64,000 bases of DNA from Jatrophihabitans sp. (GCA_036399055.1 DASWNX010000002.1:62001-126000); one strand, 5' to 3'; positions 46,439-54,489 are shown, numbered from the stretch's first letter. A program made the numbers and translations. The notes: generated by a model from the sequence alone, not told the origin.

Positions 46439-47818
46439 TCACTCGCGTGGTACATCGTGACCGTAGCGGCCGGGGGTGGTGTCGGAGATGAAGCGGGCCA
46501 GCCGGGCCACCCCCTCCCGGATGTCGTCCGGGGCCAGGTTGCTGAACCCCAGCCGCATCGCCCGGTCGCCGCCCCCGCCGACGTGGAACATCGACATCGG
46601 CGCCCAGCTCACGCCGAAATCGCTGGCGCAGCGCTCCATCGCCGCCAGATCGGCGACGAAGGGCACCTCGACGGTGAGGAAGAAGCCGCCGCGCGGGGTG
46701 TTCCAGCTGACCCCGTGCTCGGCGTGCCGCTCGGGCGGGAAGTGCGCGGCCAGCGCGGCCAGCGTGGTGTCCAGCCGCTCCGCGTACACCGCGGCCGTCG
46801 CACGGGTGGCGGTGCGCAGGTCGTAGTCGTGCTCGACCAGCATCCCGCCCACCACCGCCTGGGACAGCGACGAGGTGCCGACGGTGAACATGCTCTTGGC
46901 CCGGGACAACTCCTCGGCCAGCGTCCGCACCGACCCGCCCGGACCGGACACCGGCTGGTCGGCCACCAGGTACCCGAGCCGGGCGCCCGGGAACGCGGTC
47001 TTGGCGAACGAGCCGAGGTAGAGCACCGAGCCGTGCCGGTCCAGCGACTTCATCGTCGGCAGCTGCTCGCCGTCCCGGGCGAACAGCCCGTACGGGTTGT
47101 CCTCCAGCACGACCAGCCGCTCCCGCCGGGCCAGCTCCAGCAGCCGGTGCCGCGCGGCCAGCGGCACCACCGTCCCGGACGGGTTGGAGAAGTCCGGGAT
47201 CAGGTAGACCGCGACCGGCCGCCGCCCCGAGGCCCGCACGTCGGCGACCGCGGCGGCCAGCGTGTCCGGGTCCAGCCCGTCCGGGCCCTCGGGCACCCCG
47301 ACCAGCGGGACGTCCAGCATCCGGGCCGCGCCCAGGATCCCCACGTACGCGGGGGAGACGGTGAGCAGCACGTCCTGCGGTCCGGTGATCAGGCCGCGCA
47401 GGGCGACCAGCATCGCCTCCTGGCAGCCGGAGGTGATCATCACGGCGTCGGCCGGCACGTCGATGCCCTCGTCCTGGCGCAGGTTGCGCGCGACCTCCTC
47501 CCGGATGAACCCGTTGACCGGGCCGTACTGGAACAGCAGCTTGCGGATCCGCTGCTCGGGCACCCCGCCCTCGCGCAGGTGCCGCAGGTAGCGGTCGAGG
47601 TAGACCGGGAGGGTGGCCGGGTCGTGGGTGCCGTCGTACGGGGCGCCGGAGGAGAAGGACAGCGCGGCCGGGAAGCGCATCGCGGTCTCGCTGAGCATGC
47701 GCATGGAGTCCATCTGCGGGTCGCCGATGGCCGCGTGCAGCGCGCCCAGCTCGAAGGACAGCGCCGCGTCCGGGTCGGGCGCCGGGGCCGGGCCGTCCAG
47801 CAGCCGCCCGCCGGTCAC
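46439..47818 (-). CDS. PLP-dependent aminotransferase (MocR/2-aminoadipate type)
   Basis: This 459-residue class I/II aminotransferase has FQYGPVNGFIREEVARNL, the NPSG motif IPDFSNPSGTVVPL, the tyrosine segment LEDNPYGLF and the PLP lysine in YLGSFAKTAFPGARLGYLV. It resembles KYAT/2-aminoadipate aminotransferases, some of which act in dipeptide and vinylglycine pathways. GTG 47818 overlaps the YCII gene stop (GTGA). It could install the amino group on the cluster's own 2-oxo acid. Confidence 0.87.
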   Translation of the reverse strand: MTGGRLLDGPAPAPDPDAALSFELGALHAAIGDPQMDSMRMLSETAMRFPAALSFSSGAPYDGTHDPATLPVYLDRYLRHLREGGVPEQRIRKLLFQYGPVNGFIREEVARNLRQDEGIDVPADAVMITSGCQEAMLVALRGLITGPQDVLLTVSPAYVGILGAARMLDVPLVGVPEGPDGLDPDTLAAAVADVRASGRRPVAVYLIPDFSNPSGTVVPLAARHRLLELARRERLVVLEDNPYGLFARDGEQLPTMKSLDRHGSVLYLGSFAKTAFPGARLGYLVADQPVSGPGGSVRTLAEELSRAKSMFTVGTSSLSQAVVGGMLVEHDYDLRTATRATAAVYAERLDTTLAALAAHFPPERHAEHGVSWNTPRGGFFLTVEVPFVADLAAMERCASDFGVSWAPMSMFHVGGGGDRAMRLGFSNLAPDDIREGVARLARFISDTTPGRYGHDVPRE

Positions 47819-48120
47819 GACCGGCCCCCGGCCACCGGCGTCGCGGCCAGGCTCCCCTTGCCCGGCTGCCACTCCCGGACCACCGTGTCGGCGACCACGC
47901 CCCCGGTCACGTACGGCTCCTCGGCCAGCACCCGGTCCAGCTCGGCCCGGTCGGCGGTCCGGTAGACCAGTAGACCGGCGTTGTCCCCGGTCAGCGGCCC
48001 GCCGAGCAGCAGCACCCCGCGCTCGGTCAGCGCGTGCAGGTAGGCCGCGTGCGCGGGGTGGAACGGCTCCCGGCCGGCCCGGTCCACGCGGTAGCGGAAC
48101 TCAACGACGTAGGTCGTCAC
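47815..48120 (-). CDS. YCII-related ferredoxin-fold protein
   Basis: This 101-residue protein has the YCII pattern: FRPAHAAYL in a form FHPAHAAYLHALTERGVLLL, GGPLTGDNAGLLVYR, and ELDRVLAEEPYVTGGVVADT, ending VREWQPGKG. YCII and muconolactone-isomerase-like proteins share a dimeric alpha/beta barrel and can act as isomerases or dehalogenases. The GTG at 48120 has GAAAGGACGATC before it. Its neighbours include an enolase-superfamily enzyme and a hydrolase, the same trio as in ortho-cleavage pathways. Confidence 0.82.
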   Translation of the reverse strand: MTTYVVEFRYRVDRAGREPFHPAHAAYLHALTERGVLLLGGPLTGDNAGLLVYRTADRAELDRVLAEEPYVTGGVVADTVVREWQPGKGSLAATPVAGGRS

Positions 48121-48160
48121 GATCGTCCTTTCTGGAAGCGGGGGGTCGGACGGGGCGGGC

Positions 48161-48907
48161 TCACATGTAGAGCCCGCCGTTGATGTCAATCACCGCGCCG
48201 GTGGTGTAGCCGGCGCCCTCCGAGCACAGGTGCAGCACGCTGCCCACCGCCTCGGCCACGGTGCCCATCCGGCCCATCGGCAGCCGGGACAGCACCTGCT
48301 CCTTCTGCGCCGGGTCCCGGCGCTCCCACGCACCGGCGACCCGCTCGGTGGCGATCGGCCCGTGCGCCACCACGTTCACCACCACGCCGGACGGCGCCAG
48401 CTCGTAGGCCATCTGCTTGGTCATGCCGATCACCGCGGCCTTGGCCCCGACGTAGGCGGCGTTGTTGAAGTGGCTGTATGTCCGGCCGCCGGCCGAGGCG
48501 AAGTTGACGATCCGGCCGTAGCCGGCCCGGGCCATCCCCGGCGCGCAGGCCTTGATGGCCAGGAAGGTGCCGATCACGTTCTCCAGGTAGGTCTGCTCGA
48601 AGTGGGCGACCTCCAGGTCGGCGTAGCCGATCACCCGGGTGTCGCCGCCGACCCCGTTCACCAGGACCGCGGGCTGGTACCGGTCCGCGACCTCGGCCAG
48701 CTGCCGCTCCGCGGCGGCCACGTCGGTGACGTCTCCGACGACCACGTCGACCTTGGTCAGGTCGGCCAGCCGGTCGGCGAGCGCGGACACCGCGGCCTCG
48801 TCGCGGTCCAGCAGCACCAGCGGGGCGCCCTGCTCGGCGAGCCCGGCGGCCACCTCCCGGAGGATGCCGCCGGCGGCGCCGACGAGCAGGGCGGTGCGTG
48901 CGGTCAT
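48161..48907 (-). CDS. short-chain dehydrogenase/reductase
   Basis: This 248-residue SDR has the cofactor loop LLVGAAGGILREVAAGLAEQ (glycines as in TGxxxGIG), NVV at VLVNGVGGD, and the catalytic Ser-Tyr-Lys set NFASAGG, AAYVGAKAAVIG. The ending GAVIDINGGLYM is normal for classical SDRs. Its ATG overlaps the stop of the enolase-like gene. A bacilysin-like role is plausible, where BacC and BacG are SDRs, but is only inferred. Confidence 0.88.
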   Translation of the reverse strand: MTARTALLVGAAGGILREVAAGLAEQGAPLVLLDRDEAAVSALADRLADLTKVDVVVGDVTDVAAAERQLAEVADRYQPAVLVNGVGGDTRVIGYADLEVAHFEQTYLENVIGTFLAIKACAPGMARAGYGRIVNFASAGGRTYSHFNNAAYVGAKAAVIGMTKQMAYELAPSGVVVNVVAHGPIATERVAGAWERRDPAQKEQVLSRLPMGRMGTVAEAVGSVLHLCSEGAGYTTGAVIDINGGLYM

Positions 48908-50163
48908 GAGGAACTCCTCGCGGTCGTCGAGACGGGCGGCGGGGCGGCCGGCGATGCGGGCGGGGCTGAGGGGGACGGGGCCGAGAGGGACGGGGCCGAG
49001 AGGGACGGGGCCGAGGTGGGCGGGCAGCGGTCGAGCAGGGCGCGGGTCGGCACCAGCCCGATGCCGGGGCCGGTCAGCGGGGCGACCTGCCAGCGGACCC
49101 GGTCCACCGCGTACGGCGGGTCGGTCAGCGGCTCGGGGAACCACTCGTCCTGCCGGCCGCCCTCCACCGCCAGCAGGTCGGTCAGCGAGCAGGCCAGCAG
49201 CCGGCCGGCCGCCCACAGCGGCCCGACCTCGCCGACGTGCACCCCGAGCTGGACGCCGAGGCCGCGCTCCCGGGCCGCGGCGACCAGGGCCAGGGTCGGG
49301 AACAGGCCGCCGCACTTGCCGACCCGGGCGTTGACCGAGTCGGCCGCGCCGGCCGCCGCGGCGTCCAGGTCGGCCGGGCCGGTGCAGGACTCGTCCAGCA
49401 TCACGGCCATCCCGGTGGCCTCGCGGACCGCCCGCATCGCCGCCCAGTCCCGCGGGCCGACCGGCTCCTCCAGCCAGTCCACGCCGAGCGGGCGCAGCCG
49501 GGCGGCCCCGGCGACGGCCAGGTCCCGGTCCCAGGCGCCGTTGACGTCCACCGACAGCGTCGGGCCGGCGCCCAGCACGTCCCGGACGGCGGCGACCCGC
49601 CGGACGCAGCCCTCGACGTCCGTGCCCGCCTTGACCTTGACGTGCCAGACCGCGGACGGGTCCAGCCCGCCCAGCCGCCGGGCCGGGTCGTCGGCCAGGT
49701 CCAGCACCACCGAGACAGCGGCCGGGGCGGCCCGCGGGCGCAGCAGCGCCGCCGCGGCCGGGACGCCGCGCAGCCCGTCCAGGCCGGTCTGGCCGTGCCG
49801 CCTGCAGATGGCGTCGAACAGGGCGATCTCCAGCCCGGCCGCGGCCGCCGGCATCGGGGCCAGCGCGCCGGCCAGCCGGCCGAGCAGTCCGGCCAGGTCG
49901 AACCGGGCCAGCCGGTCCAGGGCGCCGGCCGGGTCGGCCAGGTCGAGCAGCTCCTCGGGCCGGACCCGGTTCAGCGCGTCGACCGCGGTGTCGACCGTCT
50001 CGCCGGTCACGTACGACCGGGGTGCGGCCTCGCCCCAGCCGCGGACCCCGTCGAGGTCCACCGCCACCAGCACCGACGCGGCCTGGGACCGGGCGTGGCC
50101 GGCGTGCACGAACGGCCGCTCCATCGGGATGCGGACCGGCCGCACCTCCAGCCGGGCCGTCAC
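48904..50163 (-). CDS. enolase-superfamily enzyme, muconate-lactonising subgroup
   Basis: This 419-residue protein has the MLE-type catalytic residues: K-x-K in VKVKAG, metal ligands in SVDVNGAW, LEEPVG and LDESC, and the second lysine in ARVGKCGGLF. The KxK signature fits muconate cycloisomerases, o-succinylbenzoate synthase, dipeptide epimerases and N-acylamino acid racemases rather than mandelate racemase. An epimerase for an amino acid or dipeptide would suit the ATP-grasp ligase. The C-terminus ends in a low-complexity tail (SAPSLSAPSLSAPSPSAPP) from a 15-bp repeat. Confidence 0.85.
   Translation of the reverse strand: MTARLEVRPVRIPMERPFVHAGHARSQAASVLVAVDLDGVRGWGEAAPRSYVTGETVDTAVDALNRVRPEELLDLADPAGALDRLARFDLAGLLGRLAGALAPMPAAAAGLEIALFDAICRRHGQTGLDGLRGVPAAAALLRPRAAPAAVSVVLDLADDPARRLGGLDPSAVWHVKVKAGTDVEGCVRRVAAVRDVLGAGPTLSVDVNGAWDRDLAVAGAARLRPLGVDWLEEPVGPRDWAAMRAVREATGMAVMLDESCTGPADLDAAAAGAADSVNARVGKCGGLFPTLALVAAARERGLGVQLGVHVGEVGPLWAAGRLLACSLTDLLAVEGGRQDEWFPEPLTDPPYAVDRVRWQVAPLTGPGIGLVPTRALLDRCPPTSAPSLSAPSLSAPSPSAPPASPAAPPPVSTTARSSS
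48965..49017. repeat. 15-bp tandem repeat in the enolase-like gene tail
   Basis: Copies of GAGAGGGACGGGGCC are repeated about three times, giving the SAPSL repeats of the C-terminal tail. The tail lies outside the family's fold. Confidence 0.75.
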
Positions 50164-51095
50164 CAGTCCCGCCCGGCCACGGTCGCCGCCAGCCAGTGCC
50201 AGTACTCGCGGCGGGCCCGGGAGAACTCGACGTAGTGGTGGCGGCCCCGGAAGGTGGCCACGTCAACCTTCCCGTGCAGGGTGGTGAGGACTCGTTCGCT
50301 CTCGGCGAGCGCGATGATCGGGTCGTGCTCGGCCCGGACCAGGTGCACCGGGGCCGCGGTGTCGGCCCGGCGCTCCAGGTAGATCCGCTCCAGCTCGACC
50401 ATCGTGGCCCGGCTCCGGGCGGTCACCTGGCGCAGCATGAGCCGGTCGTTGGCCATGAACTCCAGGTAGCGGGCGAGGTCGGTGTAGTCCTCGTCGGCCA
50501 GCGCGATGGCCGAGTGCTCGGTGCCGGTCAGCGCGGCCAGCTCGGCCAGCCGCTCGGTCCCGTGCCGGGCCCGTTGCTGGCCCAGCGCGGGGGCGCAGTA
50601 GACGAGCCGGTCGACCTCCAGGCCCTGGGCGACCAGGGCGGCCAGGATGCTGCCGCCGAAGCTCTGGCCCAGCGCCACCACCGGCAGCCCCGGCCAGTCC
50701 CGCCGGGCCTGGGCCAGGGCGGTCCGGTAGTCCTCCAGCACCACGCCCGCCGCGGGCAGGTCGCCGCGCATGCCGCCGCTGCGGCCGGATCCGCGCCGGT
50801 CGGCCGCGTACGTCACCGTCCCGTGCTGGGTCAGCTCCGGCCCGGTCTCGAACAGCCAGCCGGCGTGGCTCTGGATGCCGTGCACGTAGAAGAGCAGCGT
50901 CGTCACCTCGGCCGCCTCGGTCGGCTCGGCCGGCCGCCAGCTGTGCAGGGCCAGCGGGGTGCCGTCGGCGCCGGCGACCGCGGCGACGCGGTGCTCGGCC
51001 GCGGGGAGCGGGAGCGGGAGTGGGAGCCGGATCCGGGGCGCCGAGGAGGCCCCCGGCGCGGCGGGCCGGTCCGGCGTGCGCGTGTCTCTGGTCAA
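50160..51095 (-). CDS. alpha/beta hydrolase (lysophospholipase-like), first gene of the operon
   Basis: This 311-residue hydrolase has the oxyanion motif YVHGIQSHAGWLFE, YAADRRGSGRSGGMRGD, the nucleophile VVALGQSFGGSILA near residue 145, the acid in VRAEHDPIIA and the histidine FRGRHHYVEFS. It belongs to the serine aminopeptidase S33/Hydrolase_4 group. The start used here is TTG 51095, which has no clear ribosome binding site; the message would have a leader of about 100 bases. It could act as an acyltransferase, esterase or product-releasing enzyme. Confidence 0.82.
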   Translation of the reverse strand: MTRDTRTPDRPAAPGASSAPRIRLPLPLPLPAAEHRVAAVAGADGTPLALHSWRPAEPTEAAEVTTLLFYVHGIQSHAGWLFETGPELTQHGTVTYAADRRGSGRSGGMRGDLPAAGVVLEDYRTALAQARRDWPGLPVVALGQSFGGSILAALVAQGLEVDRLVYCAPALGQQRARHGTERLAELAALTGTEHSAIALADEDYTDLARYLEFMANDRLMLRQVTARSRATMVELERIYLERRADTAAPVHLVRAEHDPIIALAESERVLTTLHGKVDVATFRGRHHYVEFSRARREYWHWLAATVAGRDW

Positions 51096-51205
51096 CCCGG
51101 TGAGTCCTCACGGCATCGGCGGCGCGGTGTCCGGCAGGCGACGACTCTGGACGCTTGTCCGGAAGATCCTTTACGAACCGTTCCTTAGTGATCGTGCCTT
51201 GTACG

Positions 51206-51234
51206 ACACTAGGCGTCAGTTTGTGCAGTGTCAA
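51206..51234 (-). promoter_or_regulatory. near-consensus promoter of the ten-gene operon
   Basis: On the minus strand TTGACA (51234-51229) is followed after exactly 17 bases by TAGTGT (51211-51206). Transcription would start near 51199, about 100 bases before the first start codon. An inverted repeat GACACT (51205-51210) / AGTGTC (51227-51232) overlaps both boxes and may be a repressor site. Confidence 0.8.
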
Positions 51235-51306
51235 CGTGGTTACCGGTGGCCCTTCGGGCAGCGCTAACCGTCGGCGCGCCTCTGTCTGCGTTAGGCGCTC
51301 CCGCAG

Positions 51307-51459
51307 GTTCGGCATGCACGGCCGGCTGACCTCGGTCGGCCAGTAGAACTTCAGCGTCAGGTCCGACTCGCCCGCCGCGCCAGCAGCCGCTTGGCCTTGG
51401 CCGGGTCGTAGGAGTAGGTGGTGACATCGTCGGCGTAGCCGGAGCCCGCCGACTTCGCC
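51307..51459 (-). pseudogene. remnant of a family 5 peptide-binding protein (SBP_bac_5)
   Basis: On the minus strand AKSAGSGYADDVTTYSYDPA plus KAKRLLARR (51459-51370) and, after a frameshift, SDLTLKFYWPTEVSRPCMPN (51366-51307) are consecutive blocks of an oligopeptide-binding protein of an ABC importer. There is no start, signal peptide or remaining domain. The remnant lies just upstream of the operon promoter and marks the right edge of the island. Confidence 0.7.
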
Positions 51460-51614
51460 GTGCCCGCGCCTGTCCGGCGTCGCGCGACACCTCACCTAGA
51501 TTGCGACGGACTGTCCATGTCATCGCCGCTGGTGGCACGGCGAAAATGCGTTGTCGGAACGTTGCCCTAGCTTGAACACTTGCACCAGTCAATCGCGATG
51601 TGAGGACCGACGAC

Positions 51615-51650
51615 ATGACCGAGCAGTTACCGGCGCCATTCGATGAGTGA
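51615..51650 (+). CDS. 11-residue leader peptide overlapping drrA-like start
   Basis: ATG 51615 opens a short frame MTEQLPAPFDE with TGA at 51648-51650. GTGAGGAC precedes it at a workable distance, whereas the ABC gene's ATG at 51643 has no ribosome binding site and lies eight bases inside this frame. The overlap suggests that translation of the leader delivers ribosomes to the transporter gene. Confidence 0.5.
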   Translation: MTEQLPAPFDE

Positions 51651-52683
51651 CGTGATCACGGCCAGCGGACTGGTGAAGACCTACGGCAAGCTCCGCGCGC
51701 TGGACGGCCTGGACCTGGCGGTGCCCGAAGGGACGATACTCGGGCTGCTGGGCCCGAACGGCGCAGGCAAGACGACCGCGGTCCGGGTCTTGACCACCCT
51801 GCTCGAACCGGACGAGGGCAGCGCCCAGGTGGCCGGCATCGACATCGCCAAGAACCCCGGTCAGGTCAGGGCCAAGCTGGGCCTGTCCGGGCAGTACGCG
51901 GCGGTCGACGAGTACCTGACGGGTTTTGAGAACCTCGACATGGTCGGCCGGCTCTACGGGCTGGGCCGAGCGCCGTCCAAGCAGCGCGCGCGTGAGCTGC
52001 TGGCGCAGTTCGACCTTGAAGAGGCCGGCGACCGGCCGGTGAAGACCTACTCCGGCGGCATGCGGCGTCGGCTTGACCTGGCCGGCGCGCTGGTGGCGCG
52101 CCCACCGGTGCTGTTCCTGGACGAGCCGACCACGGGGCTGGACCCGCGCAGCCGAACCGACATGTGGGAGGTGATCGTCGAGTTGGTCAAGGGCGGCACC
52201 ACCCTGTTGCTGACCACCCAATACCTCGAAGAGGCCGACCGGCTCGCGGACAACATCCTGGTGATCGATCACGGACGTGCCATCGCCGAAGGCACCGCTG
52301 ACAGCCTCAAGGCCCAGGTCGGCGGCGAGCGGGTCGAGATCGTGCTGGTCCGGCGGGAGGATCTGCCCGCCGCGCGCGCCCTCATGACCGAGCTGGCCGG
52401 CGTGCCGGTCGAGGTGCAGGAGCACAGCCGCCGAATCGTCGCTCCGGTGTCCGGCGGCGCCAGCCTGTTGATGGAGGCGCTACGCCGCCTCGACGCCAGC
52501 GGCATCGCGGTGCTCGACGTGGCGCTGCGCCGTCCGACTCTCGACGACGTGTTCCTGAGCCTGACCGGCCACCCGTCCGAAGAGGACGCCGAGGCGGCGG
52601 CCGGCGGCGCCACGACCGGCCCGAAGACCGGTCCGAAGACCGGCCCCACGACCGGCGCGAAGGAGGAGGTGGGGACCAGATGA
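51643..52683 (+). CDS. daunorubicin-resistance-type ABC ATPase
   Basis: This 346-residue ATPase resembles DrrA: Walker A LLGPNGAGKTTAVRVL near residue 40, signature TYSGGMRRRLDLAGAL, Walker B VLFLDEPTTGLDPRSR and the C-terminal VDVALRRPTLDDVFLSLTGH-type domain (VALRRPTLDDVFLSLTG). A TTGPKTGPKTGPTT repeat ends the protein. It pairs with the DrrB-like permease through an ATGA overlap and would export a drug or amphipathic product, perhaps of the neighbouring clusters. Confidence 0.9.
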   Translation: MSDVITASGLVKTYGKLRALDGLDLAVPEGTILGLLGPNGAGKTTAVRVLTTLLEPDEGSAQVAGIDIAKNPGQVRAKLGLSGQYAAVDEYLTGFENLDMVGRLYGLGRAPSKQRARELLAQFDLEEAGDRPVKTYSGGMRRRLDLAGALVARPPVLFLDEPTTGLDPRSRTDMWEVIVELVKGGTTLLLTTQYLEEADRLADNILVIDHGRAIAEGTADSLKAQVGGERVEIVLVRREDLPAARALMTELAGVPVEVQEHSRRIVAPVSGGASLLMEALRRLDASGIAVLDVALRRPTLDDVFLSLTGHPSEEDAEAAAGGATTGPKTGPKTGPTTGAKEEVGTR

Positions 52684-53480
52684 GCATGCTCAAACCGATC
52701 GCCGACGGCGCCATCGTGGCCAAGCGCAACCTGATCAAGATCAAGCGAGTGCCGGATCTGCTGGTGTTCTCCACGATCTCGCCGATCATGTTCATCCTGC
52801 TGTTCGCCTACGTCTTCGGCAGCGCCATCCAGGTAGAGGGCACCAATTACCGCGAGTTCCTGATCCCCGGCATCTTTGCCCAGACGGTGATCTTCGGCGC
52901 CACCCTGACCGGGGCGGGCATGGCTGATGACATCAAGAAGGGCATCATCGACCGGTTCCGGTCGCTGCCGATGTCACGGTCGGCGGTGCTGATCGGGCGC
53001 ACCGGCAGCGATGTCGCCAACAACGTGCTGATCATCGTGGTGATGTCGCTGACCGGGCTGCTGGTCGGCTGGCGCATCCGCAGCTCGGTGGGCGAGGCGA
53101 TCGGGGGCTTCCTGCTGTTGTTGCTCTTCGCTTACGCCATCTCCTGGATCATGGCTTGGGTCGGGCTGCTGGTGCCCAGCCCTGAGGTGGTGAACAACGC
53201 CTCGTTCGTGGTGATCTTCCCCTTGACCTTCATCGCCAACACCTTCGTGCCGACCAACAACTTCCCCGCCCCCCTAAAGTTTGTCGCCAACTGGAATCCG
53301 GTGTCGTCGGTGACCCAGGCCGCCCGGGACCTCTTCGGCAACACCGCTGCCGACGTGCCAGCGCCCGACTACTGGTCACTGCAGCATCCGGTCCTCTACA
53401 CCCTGGGCTGGGTGGCGCTGCTGTTGTTGATCTTCATCCCGCTGTCGGTGCGCCAGTACAAGAAGGCCGCCAGCCGCTGA
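52680..53480 (+). CDS. daunorubicin-resistance-type ABC permease
   Basis: This 266-residue ABC-2 permease has six membrane helices and the DrrB-type IIDRFRSLPMSRSAVLIGR segment, and FIANTFVPTNNFPAPLKFVA, WNPVSSVTQAARDLFGN before the last helix. It is coupled to the ATPase gene. Confidence 0.9.
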   Translation: MSMLKPIADGAIVAKRNLIKIKRVPDLLVFSTISPIMFILLFAYVFGSAIQVEGTNYREFLIPGIFAQTVIFGATLTGAGMADDIKKGIIDRFRSLPMSRSAVLIGRTGSDVANNVLIIVVMSLTGLLVGWRIRSSVGEAIGGFLLLLLFAYAISWIMAWVGLLVPSPEVVNNASFVVIFPLTFIANTFVPTNNFPAPLKFVANWNPVSSVTQAARDLFGNTAADVPAPDYWSLQHPVLYTLGWVALLLLIFIPLSVRQYKKAASR

Positions 53481-53509
53481 GCCGGTTGCCGTCGGTTTCA
53501 AGCCGGCTC
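53479..53509 (+). terminator. possible hairpin after the DrrAB-like genes
   Basis: GAGCCGG (53479-53485) and CCGGCTC (53503-53509) form a 7-bp stem with a 17-base loop directly at the stop. There is no T-run, so termination is uncertain. Confidence 0.35.
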
Positions 53510-53595
53510 GCGGCGCCGCTCAAGCCAGCACTCTGTGCGCCGATAAGACGCCCATCGCCGCTGGCGCCCGCCGGCGCGACGCAGATGGGAGACAG

Positions 53596-54489
53596 ATGCC
53601 CTGCTCGCAGGTGGCGGCTGCCATGCGTCCGGCCCACCGATCCCAGGTGGCCCTAGCGCTGGTGGCCATGCTCGTGGCGGGGCTCTGCCTGCTGGCGCGC
53701 CCAGGCACCGCTCACGCGGCCACGTCTGCCGAGACCGCCGCGGCCACCAGCGTGATGAGGATGCTCAACGCTCAGCGGGTGGCCCACGGACTGCCCGTCC
53801 TGGGCTCGAGCACAGCCCTGACCAGCAGCGCGCGTCGGCACAACCTGGCGATGGCCAGGGCCAACGTGCTGTCCCATCAACTACCCGGCGAGCCCTCGCT
53901 CGGCGCCCGGATCAGCCAGGCAGGCGTCCTCTGGCACTCGATCGCGGAGAACATCGGTTGGACCACTGCTCGCACCACTGCCGGAGCCAACAGCCTGCAG
54001 AGCGCCATGTACAACGAGAAGCCCCCGCAGGACGGGCATCGGCTCAACATCTTGTCCAGGTCGACGCGGTTCGTCGGCATCGACGTCCTGATCGACGCCA
54101 GAACCGGCAAGCTCTGGCTCACCGAGGACTTCGCCGACGCCCGGGGCCCGCTGCCGGCCTCGACGGCAGGCCATAACCCGAGCGGGTACCACGACAGCAC
54201 GGTGGCGCTCAGCGGCCACCGGGCCCGGGTCCGCGGCTGGGCGGTCGATCCGGACAACCGGACGCTGCCGCTGGCCATCGCGGTCTACTCCGATGGACGC
54301 GCCCTCGGTTGGTTCAGGTTCCCGGTGGCGCGCCCGGACGTCGCTCTGGCCAAGTCAGCCGGGCCGAATCAAGGCTTCGACATCACCGTGACACTGCCGG
54401 CCGGGCTGCACACGGTGTGCGCCTACGCCATCAATGTGGGCCTGGGAACCGGCAACCCCAAGCTCGGCTGCCGCACCGTTCGCACTTAG
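53596..54489 (+). CDS. secreted CAP-domain protein (SCP/PR-1)
   Basis: This 297-residue protein has a signal peptide (hydrophobic 18-35, cleavage after AHA at about residue 41) and a CAP domain (50-165) with NAQRVAHGLPVL, ALTSSARRHNLAMA, HQLPGEPSLG, AENIG and LNILSRSTRFVGIDV. The CAP histidines are LSHQL and HRLNI. The C-terminal part (about 190-295) is a beta-rich domain with GHRARVRGWAVDPDNR. Bacterial CAP proteins are secreted and may bind lipid or act in the envelope. GGGAGACAG precedes the ATG. Confidence 0.88.
   Translation: MPCSQVAAAMRPAHRSQVALALVAMLVAGLCLLARPGTAHAATSAETAAATSVMRMLNAQRVAHGLPVLGSSTALTSSARRHNLAMARANVLSHQLPGEPSLGARISQAGVLWHSIAENIGWTTARTTAGANSLQSAMYNEKPPQDGHRLNILSRSTRFVGIDVLIDARTGKLWLTEDFADARGPLPASTAGHNPSGYHDSTVALSGHRARVRGWAVDPDNRTLPLAIAVYSDGRALGWFRFPVARPDVALAKSAGPNQGFDITVTLPAGLHTVCAYAINVGLGTGNPKLGCRTVRT

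Larger units (their letters stand above)
51096..51614. other. island edge, intergenic
   Basis: Between the hydrolase start and the drrA leader there is no intact gene. The interval holds the promoter, the peptide-binding-protein remnant and about 150 bases of unassigned sequence. Confidence 0.7.

Noticed and set aside
48908..50266. Upstream extension of the SDR reading frame to about 700 codons
   Set aside because: It is the antisense-free but wrong frame of the enolase-like gene on the same strand, Gly/Arg/Pro-rich, and the SDR has a good ATG at 48907.
51307..51459. Peptide-binding protein as an intact gene
   Set aside because: Only two short blocks remain, in different frames, without start or signal peptide.
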